Shown here piece after piece: positions 32,452-44,521 of a DNA stretch of 64,000 bases. A program made the position numbers and the translations under genes. Under the pieces are notes generated by a model. That model worked only from the letters and a program-made list of their open reading frames with translations. It made no database searches and was not told where the DNA came from. Source of the stretch: Ahaetulla prasina (lineage: Eukaryota; Chordata; Lepidosauria; Squamata; Colubridae); the NCBI RefSeq assembly GCF_028640845.1, contig NC_080542.1, positions 13,285,901 to 13,349,900 of the forward strand, read 5' to 3'. How positions within the stretch are numbered: position 1 is the first letter of the stretch; each line of letters begins with the position of its first letter.

Positions 32452-33010
32452 CGAGTCCCTAACACGAGGAATGACACCAGACCCACACTCATGAGGTCCA
32501 CACAGGATGTCACCACCGCACATCCACCCAGAAAGCAGACCCAAACCCACACTGATCATGAAGCACGACCAAGGACCAGAAGCCAGACCGCAGCTGCAAC
32601 ATTAGCCATTTCAAACTCCTCCAATCCATACATGCAGCAGACTGACACCCACTATGAAGATGTAGCACGACCACAAAGCCAAACAACAGCTATGCAGCTC
32701 ACCAGCTCAAATCCCCCTGCAACACAGACTAAACTGAGCACAACCAAGCCCCCACCAACACAGGACACACCCCCAGCCAATCAGAGCACAAAAAAACCCC
32801 CATCCAATCAGAGCACAGCCAAGCTCCCACCCAATCAGTTCAAACCCCCACTAGCAGTTAAAAGGAAGAAACAGCTGCGATCACACATTGCTCCCAGAAG
32901 CACGAAGCTGAAGCCTGAAGATGACGAATGAGACTTCGTCGAAACGTCGCCAAGACACTTCCAATTTTACATGGGAGAAAACCCGAACAACCAAAGACCT
33001 ATATACAAAC
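32452..33010 (+). mobile_element. Penelope-like element, right arm of inverted pair
   Basis: The arm is open from the spacer to TGA near 32931 (NTRNDTRPTLMRSTQDVTTA through LAVKRKKQLRSHIAPRSTK), near-identical to the left arm. After the stop come gaaacgtcgccaagacac and gggagaaaacccgaacaacc. It lacks the IEIEKRPH segment present on the left, so the left copy reaches about 98 bp further 5'. Confidence 0.6.
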
Positions 33011-33045
33011 ACCCGTGAAAACCTCAGAAAACATATATATATATT

Positions 33046-33148
33046 TGCTCCCAGAAGCACGAAGCTGAAGCCTGAAGATGACGAATGAGACTTCGTCGAA
33101 ACGTCGCCAAGACACTTCCAATTTTACACGGGAGAAAACCCGAACAAC
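33046..33148 (+). mobile_element. Penelope-like 3' tail, extra copy
   Basis: This is a short direct repeat of the 3' end: gctcccagaagcacgaagct to gaacaaccaaagaccta. It is bordered by TA repeats on both sides and includes the hammerhead-like core at 33072-33106. Confidence 0.7.
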
Positions 33149-33149
33149 C

Positions 33150-33154
33150 AAAGA

Positions 33155-33203
<49 letters not shown>

Positions 33204-33232
33204 TTATTTATTTATTTATTTATTTATTTTAT
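33150..33232. repeat. (TA)n and (TTTA)n arrays
   Basis: About 22 TA units, then TTTA units, lead into the A-rich tail of the adjacent minus-strand SINE. Confidence 0.88.
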
Positions 33233-33482
33233 TTTTACATTTATATCCCGCCCTTCTCTGAAGACTCAGGGCGGCTTACAGTGTATAAGGCAATAGTCTC
33301 ATTCTATTTGTATATTTAAAAAGTCAACTTATTGCCCGCCCAACAATCTGGGTCCTCCTTTTACCTACCTTATAAAGGATGGAAGACTGAGTCAACCTTG
33401 GGCCGGGCTTGAACCTGCAGTAATTGCAGGCTGCTGTGTTCTAATAACAGGCTTCTTACCAGCCTGAGCTATTGCGGCCCCT
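33233..33482 (-). mobile_element. tRNA-derived SINE
   Basis: This is the same family as 17377-17640, in full form. On the minus strand the head is ggggccgcaatagctcagg, the B box is ggttcaagcccggcc and the tail is ccgccctgagtcttcagaga. It lies within the Penelope cluster. Confidence 0.85.
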
Positions 33483-33496
33483 ACCTATATATATGT

Positions 33497-33729
33497 AGGT
33501 CTTTGGTTATTCGGGTTTTCTCCCGCGTGAAATTGGAAGTGTCTTGGCGACGTTTCGACGAAGTCTCATTCGTCATCTTCAGGCTTCAGCTTCGTGCTTC
33601 TGGGAGCAATGTGTGCTCACAGCTGTTTCTTCCTTTTAACTGCTAGTGGGGGTTTGAACTGATTGGGTGGGAGCTTGGCTGTGCTCTGATTGGCTGGGGT
33701 TTTTTGTGTGCTCTGATTGGCTGGGGGTG
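33497..33729 (-). mobile_element. Penelope-like fragment, minus strand
   Basis: The 3' tail and C-terminal coding (NQSTAKLPPNQFKPPLAVKR) match the arms at 31796 and 32452. It ends abruptly at ctgggggtg, where telomeric repeats begin. Confidence 0.65.
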
Positions 33730-33747
33730 TAACCCTAACCCTAACCC
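33730..33747. repeat. Interstitial telomeric repeat (TAACCC)3
   Basis: Three perfect TAACCC units join two oppositely oriented Penelope-like fragments. No telomeric sequence was seen elsewhere in the window. Confidence 0.9.
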
Positions 33748-33818
33748 ATGACACTTCCAATTTTACGTGGGAGAAAACCCGAATAACCAAAGACCTACAT
33801 ACAAACACCCGCGAAAAC
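33748..33818 (+). mobile_element. Penelope-like 3' tail, plus strand
   Basis: This starts at acacttccaattttacgtgg, immediately after the telomeric units, and runs through acaaacacccgcgaaaacct. It ends in (CA)n at 33820-33872. Confidence 0.7.
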
Positions 33819-34046
33819 CTCAGAAAACACACACACACAGAGACACACACAGACACACACACACACACATATATATGAAGAGACTATGCTATTACTATCA
33901 TTACGTTTTACATTTGCACACCACTCAACTTAGTCTTCCCACAACTTATTTGACAATATACATTTCCAGTATATGTTTTTAATATTCCAATTCTCAGATT
34001 GGTGGCCTCTCAGCTCTTGATTTTCTACTTATTTTTGTTTCACCAG

Positions 34047-34921
34047 ATATGCACACCTGCTTCCAATGTCCAGACAATCAGTATCCAAACAATAAGCAGG
34101 ATTTCTGCCTTTCCAAGGAAATGACTTACCTCTCTTATGAAGGAACATTAGGAAGCAGCGTGGTGACAGTGGCCTTTATCCTTTCTTTCATCACAATTTT
34201 TGTACTAGGAGTCTTCCTGAAGTCCCACAACACACCCATTGTTAAGGCCAACAACCGCAGCCTCTCCTACACCCTCCTCATCTCCCTCCTCCTCTCCTTC
34301 CTTTGTTCTCTGCTTTTTATCGGTCGACCCATGAAGATGACCTGTCTCTTTCGACAGACTGCTTTTGGGATCATCTTCTCAGTGGCTGTTTCTTGTATGC
34401 TGGCCAAAACCATCACTGTGGTTCTTGCTTTCATGGCCACCAAGTCTGGATCACGGATGAGGACATGGGTTGGGAAAAAATTAGTTCTTTCCATTGTTCT
34501 TTCTTGTTCTTTTATTCAAACTCTTCTTTGCATCGTATGGCTTGGAATTTCTCCCCCTTTCCCAGACTTGGATAAGCACTCCTTCATTTCTGAAATTGTT
34601 GTGGAATGCAATGAAGGGTCAGTTGTCATGTTTTATATTGTCTTGTCTTTTATGGGTTTCCTGGCTATTGTTAGTTTTATTGCAGCTTTCCTAGCTAGGA
34701 AGTTACCAGACACTTTCCAGGAAACCAAATCCATCACATTCAGCATGCTGGTATTTTGCAGTGTGTGGTTGTCATTTGTCCCTGCATACATCAGCACTAA
34801 AGGGAAATTCACAGTAGCTGTGGAGATTTTCTGTATCTTGGCTTCCAGTGCTGGGCTCCTGGCTTGTGTTTTTCCCCCCAAATGTTACATTATTATAGTG
34901 AGACCTGATCTTAACAAATGA
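34047..34921 (+). pseudogene. V2R: V2R-2 exon 6, seven-helix domain open, early stop
   Basis: The acceptor is caccag. It encodes [65 protein letters not shown] and [18 protein letters not shown] at 34919-34921 replaces the CGA of V2R-3, dropping about nine tail residues. All seven helices are open. On its own the exon would be tolerable; the gene is dead because of exons 1-3. Confidence 0.9.
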
Positions 34922-35551
34922 GAGCAGCTAATAAAAAGAGGAAATTCACCAAAACTTTCCTCAGTGTTTAATTTCTATCCTCACTATTAGAAATATCATT
35001 AATCAGCTTGCAATGAATCCTATCACACAGTAATTTGAGACTTACTTCAAAGGAATAAACTATTTCTTAGTAGAAGCAGTTGGAGATAAAGTGATATAAA
35101 TATTGTTTTAGTTGGTGCAGTGGTAGATGAGGAAATTATGAATGCAGATATAGACTCTGAGCTGCGGCAGCTACAATAAGCAAAATGTGTTTTTAGCACA
35201 ATTAATAATTAGCACTGTTGATTTCCTGGCTGAAATCATAGAGTTCATTCTTTAGGGCCTGTACTTAGGTGAGCATGGTTTTAAAACAAAGTTTATCCAC
35301 AGTATTTACAGGCAAATGCCAAAAATCCTGAAATACAAGTAAGAATTTTTTAGAAAATTATACACTATGACAGGCCATCTTCAACACCTCCATTTGCATT
35401 ATGTTTGACATTAAATATTTTCTTTTTATCCTACAATTTTTCTTGCAGCAAGTCTTACTGCTAATATTCAGGTATCGGTCTTATATAGACAATCTTTTAA
35501 TAGTAGGTTTTCAGATGGTTGGAATTGTTGAAATGAAATTGAAACAAAAGG
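34922..35551 (+). other. Conserved V2R 3' flank (V2R-2 copy)
   Basis: This aligns with 14346 onward (V2R-1) and 53466-53939 (V2R-3). It contains the empty site of the Gypsy element near 35401-35412 (ttatgtttgacatt). No gene was seen. Confidence 0.65.
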
Positions 35552-37622
35552 AATTGTGAGGAAATGTAGTCCAGATTCTCAGGAGGGAAGGAGTGCATTG
35601 CAGAGAAGCCAGTGACAACTCATTTCAGATTGTGTGAGACATTAAGGGTAAAGATAGCTCTTCCTTAATAGTTCCCAGAGTATATGCTTTACGGGGATGG
35701 CTGTTTGCTTCAGTTTGGGAAGATTTCATGTTAGAAATTCTGTTTACATATAGCACCACAGAGCAAAGAAAGAGTACAGTCACCATGTGCTTTACTGCTC
35801 AACTGTTTTAACTGTAACTGGAAGCAGGAAACTCTTCTTAGAACTAAAGAACATAGAGTATATAAGATAGATCCAAACTTGTAAACATGGGCATCTACTG
35901 GCTGCATACTATTGTAGCTGTTGCATAGAAAAACATTCCAACAATGAATTCCAACCTTTTATCTATAAGTAAGAAACCATAAATAAATCTGCTTGGAAAA
36001 ATCACAACATGGGATTTTTGGAGCCTGACAGGAATGCGCCTTAGCCTTGGAAGTACAGCCTTTTGAATATTGTATCAGAACATTCCAGTGGCAACTCAGT
36101 CTTCTTCCTGGCATAAAACTGTCCCCTCCTTTTCATCTATTTCATTGTTCTCTGGAAAAAAATTGACACCAGAATGGAAACTAATCCAAAGACCATTACT
36201 TATGTATATGCATGCTTTCATCATCTAGTTTTTCATATGTATGCCTTCCATATGTATGCCTATCATTTCCCTTCCTTTCCTGAAATATATAAATATCAAT
36301 TCACCCCAGGGGTGAAATCTAAAAATTGTCCCTACCGGTTCTGTGGGCATGGCTTAATTGGTGGGCATGGCTTGGTGGTCAGATGACTGGGTGGGCATGG
36401 CCAATAACAATAAATAATAAAAATAATAAACAAAGTATAAAAAACAATAAGAGGTACCAAAAACCAACTTTCACACTTTACACACACACAACACAACACA
36501 ACTGACTCACATACAATGTAAAAGCAGCTGCACTTCACACTTCACACTTCACACAGCCACAAAAAGCTCAAAAACCAACTTTCACACTTTACACATACAC
36601 AACTGACACACACACACACACACACAAAATACCACATACAGCTTTCTGAGATTTTGTGTGTTTGTGTAGTTAAAGTGAAACTACAGAAACACACCAAATC
36701 TCAGAAAGCTGCACAAATATTTTATTTTATTATTTTATTTTATTTTATTTTATTGTGGACTTCAATTCCCAGAGTTCCTCAGCCAGACAACATTAATCAC
36801 TCAGTGGTGAAATAGATTAGCTAAGTTTAGATTAGTTCTGTCTTGTGCTAAAAGCGAAACTGGGGCTTTCGAGCTGTGAGAAAAGCCATGAGGTCGATCA
36901 GTAATCAGGCAAGTGGCTTAGACTCTTTTAAAAGGAGTTTTTCTACATGTTTTCTACAGAAAACATGTTTTTTAAGGTTCTGCTGATGAGGAACTCAGGT
37001 GAGATCCCCAGAGTAGCTTTTAATTTTAATTTTTAAGTTTAAAGGCTGCCGATCTCAGCTGAGGGGCGGGATCCTCAAAGGCTTTTTTTTACTTTTAAAG
37101 GCAGGTTTAGGCTGAAGCAAAACTGGCTTTTAAAAGAAAAAAAACCCTCTGCAGATGGTGTGGCTCAGCAGAGGCAGGGGGCGGGGCCAGGGATTTTTGC
37201 TACCGGTCCTCCGAACCAGCAGCTGCCATCGCTATCGGATCGCGCGATCCTATCCGATCCGGGAGCATTTCATCCCTGATTCACCCCTTTTGTTTGGAAG
37301 AGTGTGTCACACTGCAGCGCATTTGGATAATTCTGTATTCTGATCTGACAGAGGCAACTCTGCCTTTGTGTAGTTTACTAGCTGGCACTTCTTCAATATC
37401 AACAACAGACTAACTTTTAGGTGGAATTGTGCATCCTGTATTTACTATGTGTCTAACGTACAATCCAGTTGTTTTATCTTATTATTATTCAGCTTCGCTG
37501 ACTGTGCTTGACAGAACCCTACATTTTACATATCAGAATTAGACTTTCTGCTGAGAAGTTTTAGATTGTTGGCTTTGTCAAATAGTGGCTTCATTGCCAC
37601 TGAAAATGAGAATTACAAAAAT
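35552..37622 (+). repeat. Tandem duplication, unit 1 (2,071 bp)
   Basis: It is almost identical to 37623-39689. Differences noticed are a missing G near 37664, one fewer TTTTA unit and two G/C-run changes. The unit starts within the conserved V2R 3' flank and contains a complete hAT element. Confidence 0.9.
36307..37278. mobile_element. hAT element with perfect 8-bp duplication (unit 1)
   Basis: The ends are caggggtgaaatct and agcatttcatccctg, flanked by attcaccc at 36299-36306 and 37279-37286. The 972-bp interior has CA-rich tracts, (TTTTA)n at 36718-36757 and an internal hairpin at 36626-36712. No transposase is present. Confidence 0.85.
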
Positions 37623-39689
37623 AATTGTGAGGAAATGTAGTCCAGATTCTCAGGAGGGAAGAGTGCATTCCAGAGAAGCCAGTGACAACTCATTTCAGAT
37701 TGTGTGAGACATTAAGGGTAAAGATAGCTCTTCCTTAATAGTTCCCAGAGTATATGCTTTACGGGGATGGCTGTTTGCTTCAGTTTGGGAAGATTTCATG
37801 TTAGAAATTCTGTTTACATATAGCACCACAGAGCAAAGAAAGAGTACAGTCACCATGTGCTTTACTGCTCAACTGTTTTAACTGTAACTGGAAGCAGGAA
37901 ACTCTTCTTAGAACTAAAGAACATAGAGTATATAAGATAGATCCAAACTTGTAAACATGGGCATCTACTGGCTGCATACTATTGTAGCTGTTGCATAGAA
38001 AAACATTCCAACAATGAATTCCAACCTTTTATCTATAAGTAAGAAACCATAAATAAATCTGCTTGGAAAAATCACAACATGGGATTTTTGGAGCCTGACA
38101 GGAATGCGCCTTAGCCTTGGAAGTACAGCCTTTTGAATATTGTATCAGAACATTCCAGTGGCAACTCAGTCTTCTTCCTGGCATAAAACTGTCCCCTCCT
38201 TTTCATCTATTTCATTGTTCTCTGGAAAAAAATTGACACCAGAATGGAAACTAATCCAAAGACCATTACTTATGTATATGCATGCTTTCATCATCTAGTT
38301 TTTCATATGTATGCCTTCCATATGTATGCCTATCATTTCCCTTCCTTTCCTGAAATATATAAATATCAATTCACCCCAGGGGTGAAATCTAAAAATTGTC
38401 CCTACCGGTTCTGTGGGCATGGCTTAATTGGTGGGCATGGCTTGGTGGTCAGATGACTGGGTGGGCATGGCCAATAACAATAAATAATAAAAATAATAAA
38501 CAAAGTATAAAAAACAATAAGAGGTACCAAAAACCAACTTTCACACTTTACACACACACAACACAACACAACTGACTCACATACAATGTAAAAGCAGCTG
38601 CACTTCACACTTCACACTTCACACAGCCACAAAAAGCTCAAAAACCAACTTTCACACTTTACACATACACAACTGACACACACACACACACACACAAAAT
38701 ACCACATACAGCTTTCTGAGATTTTGTGTGTTTGTGTAGTTAAAGTGAAACTACAGAAACACACCAAATCTCAGAAAGCTGCACAAATATTTTATTTTAT
38801 TATTTTATTTTATTTTATTGTGGACTTCAATTCCCAGAGTTCCTCAGCCAGACAACATTAATCACTCAGTGGTGAAATAGATTAGCTAAGTTTAGATTAG
38901 TTCTGTCTTGTGCTAAAAGCGAAACTGGGGCTTTCGAGCTGTGAGAAAAGCCATGAGGTCGATCAGTAATCAGGCAAGTGGCTTAGACTCTTTTAAAAGG
39001 AGTTTTTCTACATGTTTTCTACAGAAAACATGTTTTTTAAGGTTCTGCTGATGAGGAACTCAGGTGAGATCCCCAGAGTAGCTTTTAATTTTAATTTTTA
39101 AGTTTAAAGGCTGCCGATCTCAGCTGAGGGGCGGGATCCTCAAAGGCTTTTTTTTACTTTTAAAGGCAGGTTTAGGCTGAAGCAAAACTGGCTTTTAAAA
39201 GAAAAAAAACCCTCTGCAGATGGTGTGGCTCAGCAGAGGCAGGGGCGGGCCAGGGATTTTTGCTACCGGTCCTCCGAACCAGCAGCTGCCATCGCTATCG
39301 GATCGCGCGATCCTATCCGATCCGGGAGCATTTCATCCCTGATTCACCCCTTTTGTTTGGAAGAGTGTGTCACACTGCAGCGCATTTGGATAATTCTGTA
39401 TTCTGATCTGACAGAGGCAACTCTGCCTTTGTGTAGTTTACTAGCTGGCACTTCTTCAATATCAACAACAGACTAACTTTTAGGTGGAATTGTGCATCCT
39501 GTATTTACTATGTGTCTAACGTACAATCCAGTTGTTTTATCTTATTATTATTCAGCTTCGCTGACTGTGCTTGACAGAACCCTACATTTTACATATCAGA
39601 ATTAGACTTTCTGCTGAGAAGTTTTAGATTGTTGGCTTTGTCAAATAGTGGCTTCATTGCCACTGAAAATGAGAATTACAAAAATAATT
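37623..39689 (+). repeat. Tandem duplication, unit 2
   Basis: This is the second copy of 35552-37622. The junction shows aatt shared between the end of one unit and the start of the next, consistent with microhomology or with an assembly artefact. Confidence 0.9.
38377..39341. mobile_element. hAT element (unit 2 copy)
   Basis: This is a duplicate of 36307-37278 with the same attcaccc flanks. It was copied with the segment rather than inserted independently. Confidence 0.85.
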
Positions 39690-39948
39690 AGGTTAAAATT
39701 TTAAGTGGCTTGAAAGAACCGAAAGGAATAGAAACGTTTAGTACATATGTTCTTACACTTTTTTAAGGAGGTTCCATGCCATGATAAACATGCTGGTGTT
39801 ATATTTTCCTTTCATATCCTGGCAGCTTTTATTTCAGTTATAAGAGTGCAGAGCAAGCAAAATGCAGAGATTCTGTATCATAATGATTTAGCTCTAGTTG
39901 TGTTTGACTATAAAATAAATCTCAATAAACATGAATATTGAAATTATC

Positions 39949-40010
<62 letters not shown>

Positions 40011-40056
40011 CAATGTTTCTCAATTACTCCAATCCTTTTATATTAGTGTGTGTGTG

Positions 40057-40088
<32 letters not shown>

Positions 40089-40769
40089 ACTCACTTCACC
40101 CAGGATAGAGTGAAGATAGATAGCTGGGTGTTATCAGCATATTGATGATACCTCAGCCTGTGGTGATGGATGATCTCCCCCATCAGAAAGGTTGGTTTTG
40201 CAAATTGCATTCAGCCAAATTGTAGGTTATTTTATGGTCCTGGGCATACAAATATAACAGGCAATATGATCTGTTCAACTTACACACACCCTCCCAAGCA
40301 ACAGGGTCCATTACAATGACCAATTGATATAAAAAACAGTGTAAAATAATTCAGGGGGATGTTTTTTCCAAACAAAAAATTTCAGGTATATTTCTTAACA
40401 TCTTACAGAAGGATAGGGGAGTATCCCATTATTTAGGATAAGAAACATTAGACATTCCAATCTAACAGTAAATTATTATAGTCAATTATAAGGAGTGCTC
40501 ATAAATTCCCTCAATAAAACCTCATAAGGCAATGACTGGAATGTAGTGCACTGATATTTCCATAAGACCTTAGTTCAGAAAAGTCAAGATCTGGTTATAT
40601 TTCTTTATCTTGGAACCATGAAACTTGTTTCAATAAAGTACCAAACCAACATTGCTGATATCAAAGAGCTAAACAGGAATGAACCTTTTAAGAATGGAAA
40701 TTAGAAATCCCAGTTCTGTAGAATAGAATTGAAGGTGAGGATGCAGAGACGACAGTGTCTGGCAGCACA
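39690..40769. other. Spacer with (ATT)n and (GT)n microsatellites
   Basis: (ATT)n lies at 39951-40008 and (GT)n at 40047-40088. The remainder is AT-rich and unassigned, with no gene recognised. Confidence 0.6.
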
Positions 40770-41285
40770 GGTGAGTTGATTACCTGTAGAAGCAGCAGAG
40801 GCAAAGGTGGGGGGAGGCACGCTATCCAGATGGACCATGCAGGACCTGGGAAAGCTAAGAGATAATGGGCCATAGCAGGTGGCCAGCCATGGGAGGTTCA
40901 TCTTCAAATGGAGACACTGACAGCAGATGGAGGCAGAGGCAGGAGGAAGGCAGGTGATCTTGATGCTCCATGTGGGCTGCAGGAAAGCTGAGAGAAGTGA
41001 AGACGAGTCTCCTGCAGCTGCCCACCCACTCCATCCCACCGTCTTTGAACTTGCTTGTGGTCCATGCAGCACATCTGGATTGCAAGCCTTCACCCCAACC
41101 TTTGCCTCCTATCTGCTGCTAGTGCAGTTGCATGAAGATAAGCCATCCATGGCTACCCACCCACTCCAGCCCAATGACTCTTGGCTTTCCTGGAGCCTGC
41201 GTCATGCATCCGGATTGCGTGCCTACCCCCTGCACCTCTGCCATTGTCTGCTGCTTGGACAGGTAATCAACTCACCTGCACTGCA
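40770..41285. repeat. ~0.5-kb fold-back (imperfect inverted repeat)
   Basis: The left arm starts caggtgagttgattacctgt. The right arm, read in reverse complement from 41285, starts with the same 20 bases. Further paired tracts include ggcacgc, gccatg and agcagat, with the centre near 41027. A TACCCTGTTTCC-family terminus (tcttattttgggggaaacat) lies just beyond at 41422. Confidence 0.7.
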
Positions 41286-41489
41286 TGGGCTGTGCAGTCC
41301 CAGAGTGCACTGACAAAGGGACCAGTATGCTGCAGCTGCCACCACTTTTTGGACCGGGGATGGGGTGCCCCAGCCAGGCTGATCACCTTGAAATTGTCCT
41401 TCCCTGAAATTATGCCTGGGTCTTATTTTGGGGGAAACATGGTATCTAATATCAAACCACTCAACTAGAATACTAGATATTTCAATACT

Positions 41490-42174
41490 AGAAATGCTAA
41501 ATACATGGGATTTGTAAAGCCACACAGAGTTCAATAAGTATCTCAATTTCTTTATTTTAATTACAGATTGCATCATTTATATGATACATTCACACTCAGA
41601 AAAGTTTCCAGACTTTGTGGAAGTTTCTGTAAAATTTATCCAGTTGAGAGTGCTGAAGAAAGGAGTCATCCTGCACTTCTAAGCTTATTTTTAATAACTC
41701 ATGAACATGCACATGTTTTAACTTAATGCAAATGTTATCAAAAACATTCTTCAGAAGTCACTCATCTGTTGTGAACATTATTTTCCCCTGGCATCTCTTT
41801 GAATAGTCATGACAAAACATGCTGTAATTGCACCGTGGGAATAAGCTGAAAAATAACTGCAACACCAGGAGCGGGAAAAAAAACACTATTTCCTCACTGT
41901 TTTGAATCAGGAAGCGCTCTAGTGAGATAATCATCTGCATTACTCTTATAATCTTGATTGACTTCTTCTTCATACCTGGCATTTCCCTGTAAAATACAAC
42001 AGGACATAACTAGCCTGGAATTTTAAGAGTAAAGAATGCCCGTAAAATATGGTCTTTCGTGTTTGAAATAATGCATAGAGAGGAGTTGTAGCTCAGTAGC
42101 TAAAATTTTGTTGTCAGCAACTTTGGCTTGCCAACTGAAGCCTGATTGTTCCATTGCACAATATTCCATTAGTC
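41490..42174 (+). promoter_or_regulatory. V2R-3 upstream region, uninterrupted
   Basis: This is the only copy of the conserved V2R 5' block without a LINE insertion, so it is the best reference for the candidate promoter and 5' UTR. It shares tracts with V2R-2 and V2R-4 up to the ATG. The regulatory role is inferred. Confidence 0.45.
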
Positions 42175-42425
42175 ATGGGGGAAACAAATAGATTTTTTAC
42201 AGGAAGAGTTGGATACCTTATCATTGGAATGCTGCTATTAGGGCTGTTTCCTATTTGCAAAGTTTCTTTTTCAAAAGGCACTAGGAGTGACCTCAGTCCA
42301 TTTCTTCAGAAGTATCATGAAGTAGGAGACTCCATACTTGGTGGTATAATGTCTCACAGTTTTTTAATTTCAGAGAAGATCACGTTCCAAAGATATCCTT
42401 TTGAAGACTATTTTGTTGAACTCGT
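42175..42425 (+). CDS. V2R: V2R-3 exon 1 (signal peptide)
   Basis: The ATG at 42175 is aligned with the V2R-2 and V2R-4 starts. It encodes MGETNRFFTGRVGYLIIGML, LGLFPICKVSF and GDSILGGIMSHSFLISEKIT. The exon is 251 bp, two codons shorter than V2R-4 in the signal region, and ends in phase 2 before gtaag. Confidence 0.85.
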
Positions 42426-42541
42426 GTAAGAAGTTGGATGCTGAAAAGATATATCAGTTGTAGCTCTGTCCTGTTGAAATCAGAAGTGATGGCAATACAG
42501 TTTACTTACTGTTTGTTTGGAGGGAAAAGGAGATGGTGTTT

Positions 42542-42715
42542 TTGGATGGATGGATGGATGGATGGATGGATGGATGGATTAGATATATAGATAGATAGAT
42601 GATGGATGGGTGATATATCTGTCAATAACCTGAGAATAGAATAGAATAGAATAGAATAGAATAGAATAGAATAGAATAGAATAGAATAGAATAGAATAGA
42701 ATAGAATAGAATAGA
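42542..42715. repeat. (ATGG)n, (ATAG)n and (AATAG)n arrays in V2R-3 intron 1
   Basis: ATGG units lie at 42542-42578, a few ATAG units at 42583-42600, and a long AATAG array at 42643-42715 joins the LINE-C 3' end that follows. Confidence 0.9.
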
Positions 42716-43103
42716 ATTCTTTATTGGCCAAGTGTGATTTGTCTTAGGTGTATGTGCTCTCAGTGTACATAATAAAATACACTCATCAAAAAAAAAAAGA
42801 TACAACACTTAGTGATGGTCAAGGTTACTAATATGCTATCAAATCATTCTAGGAAACAATTAAAAACAATACAAATTGAAAGATACAAGAAATATGGTTA
42901 TAGTAATAAGAGGGAAGAGATAGATACTAGTAAGGAAGAGAAGAATAATAGTAACACAGTCTTAGTAAATTATTTGACAGTGTTGTGGGAATTAATTATT
43001 AAGCAGAGTGATGGCATTCGGGAAAAAAACTGTCCTTATGTCTAGTTGTTCTGGTGTGCAGTGCTTTATAGCATCATTTTGAGGGTAGAAGTTGAATCAA
43101 ACA
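42716..43103 (-). mobile_element. LINE-C 3' end
   Basis: It starts aattctttattggccaagtg and runs to tttgagggtagaagttgaa. It aligns with 25355-26150. 3' UTR only. Confidence 0.8.
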
Positions 43104-43111
43104 AATAATAA

Positions 43112-43320
43112 TAATAACAACAGAGTTGGAAGGGACCTTGGAGGCCTTCTAGTCCAACCCCCTGCCCAGGCAGGAAACCCTACATCATCTCAGACAGATG
43201 GTTATCTAACATTTTCTTAAAAATTTCCAGTGTTGGAGCATTCACAACTTCTGCAGGCAAGTCGTTCCACTTATTAATTGTTCTAACTGTCAGGAAATTT
43301 CTCCTTAGTTGCTTCAGAAG
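43112..43320 (-). mobile_element. LINE-A (CR1) 3' end
   Basis: It begins acagagttggaagggacctt and includes tccaaccccctgcccaggca and ctgtcaggaaatttctcctt, the same 3' region seen inverted at 45340-45520. Confidence 0.8.
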
Positions 43321-43636
43321 AAAAGTTGCTAAATTGCTTCAGAAGAAAACAATACAGTCATAATCTAATAACACCAAAAAGATTTTTAAAATAATTTTCA
43401 AATTGGCAATTGTTTAACGCAAGGTAATCATTTCTGACTACCTTTAAAAAATCTTATTTGTTTTAGCTTAGAAAGACCAGAACGGTTTTTCATATGTGGA
43501 ACCTCATTTTTGGAGATACTGATACTTTCAAATAAACTGCCTTCACATTACATTTTTTATTTTTTTATTTTTTGGGAGAACATTGAATATGATCCGGATT
43601 TCAAACTGGCCAGCATTAGTTCTACAATGGATTTGA

Positions 43637-44290
43637 ATAGAATAGAATAGAATAGATTTTTTATTGGCCAAGTGTGATTGGACACACAAGGAATTTGTCT
43701 TGGTGCATATGCTCTCAGTGTACATAAAAGAAAAGATACATTCATCAAGGTACAACATTTACAAGACAATTGATGGTCAATATATCAATATAAATCATAA
43801 GGATTGCCAGCAACAAAGTTACAGTCATACAGTCATAAGTGGAAAGAGATTGGTGATGGGAACTATGAGAAGATTAATAGTAGTGCAGATTCAGTAAATA
43901 GTCTGACAGTGTTGATGGAATTATTTGTTTAGCAGAGTGATGGCCTTTGGGAAAAAACTGTTCTTGTGTCTAGTTGTTCTAGTGTGCAGTGCTCTATGGC
44001 GTCATTTTGAGGGTAGGAGTTGAAACAGTTTATGTCCAGGATGCGAGGGGTCTGTAAATATTTTCACAGCCCTCTTCTTGATTCATGCAGTATACAGGTC
44101 CTCAATGGAAGGCAGGTTGGTAGCAATTATTTTTTCTACAGTTCTAATGATCCTCTGAAGTCTGTGTCTTTCTTGTTGGGTTGCAGAACCAAACCAGACA
44201 GTTATAGAGGTGCAAATGACAGACTCAATAATTCCTCTGTAGAACTGAATCAGCAGCTCCTTGGGCAGTTTGAGCTTACTGAGTTGGCAG
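43637..44290 (-). mobile_element. LINE-C 3' end, uninterrupted reference copy
   Basis: Four AATAG units precede ttttttattggccaagtgtg. It continues through gaagattaatagtagtgcag to ctgaatcagcagctccttgg. It shows the original sequence across the site where LINE-B is inserted at 782/4436. Confidence 0.8.
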
Positions 44291-44521
44291 AGAAAATGTA
44301 TAAGACAAATTTTATAGAAGTAGGATTAACAGTGAATTTATATTTCTAATATTTAGCTCTTTCCATCCAAATTAATGGTAGTTAATATCTGCAAACATTT
44401 TATCTGATGTATTTTATAGGACCTCAGATAGTGATCAAGTTCAGATTTATTAAAATTGCAACTGGGTCTCTCTGTAAACATATGCATTTAAGGTATTTAT
44501 TATTTTTCGATTGTCTTGCAG

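Noticed and set aside
33730..33747. True chromosome end or subtelomere
   Set aside because: There are only three TAACCC units, flanked by element sequence and by receptor exons on both sides. It is interstitial.
36174..38608. Pairs of identical small frames (36174/38244 and 36332/38402)
   Set aside because: Their identity comes from the 2.07-kb tandem duplication. They overlap a hAT terminus and look noncoding.
40688..41576. Overlapping frames of 90-130 codons on both strands
   Set aside because: They fall in the fold-back repeat. The two arms give mirrored peptides, so no real gene is indicated.
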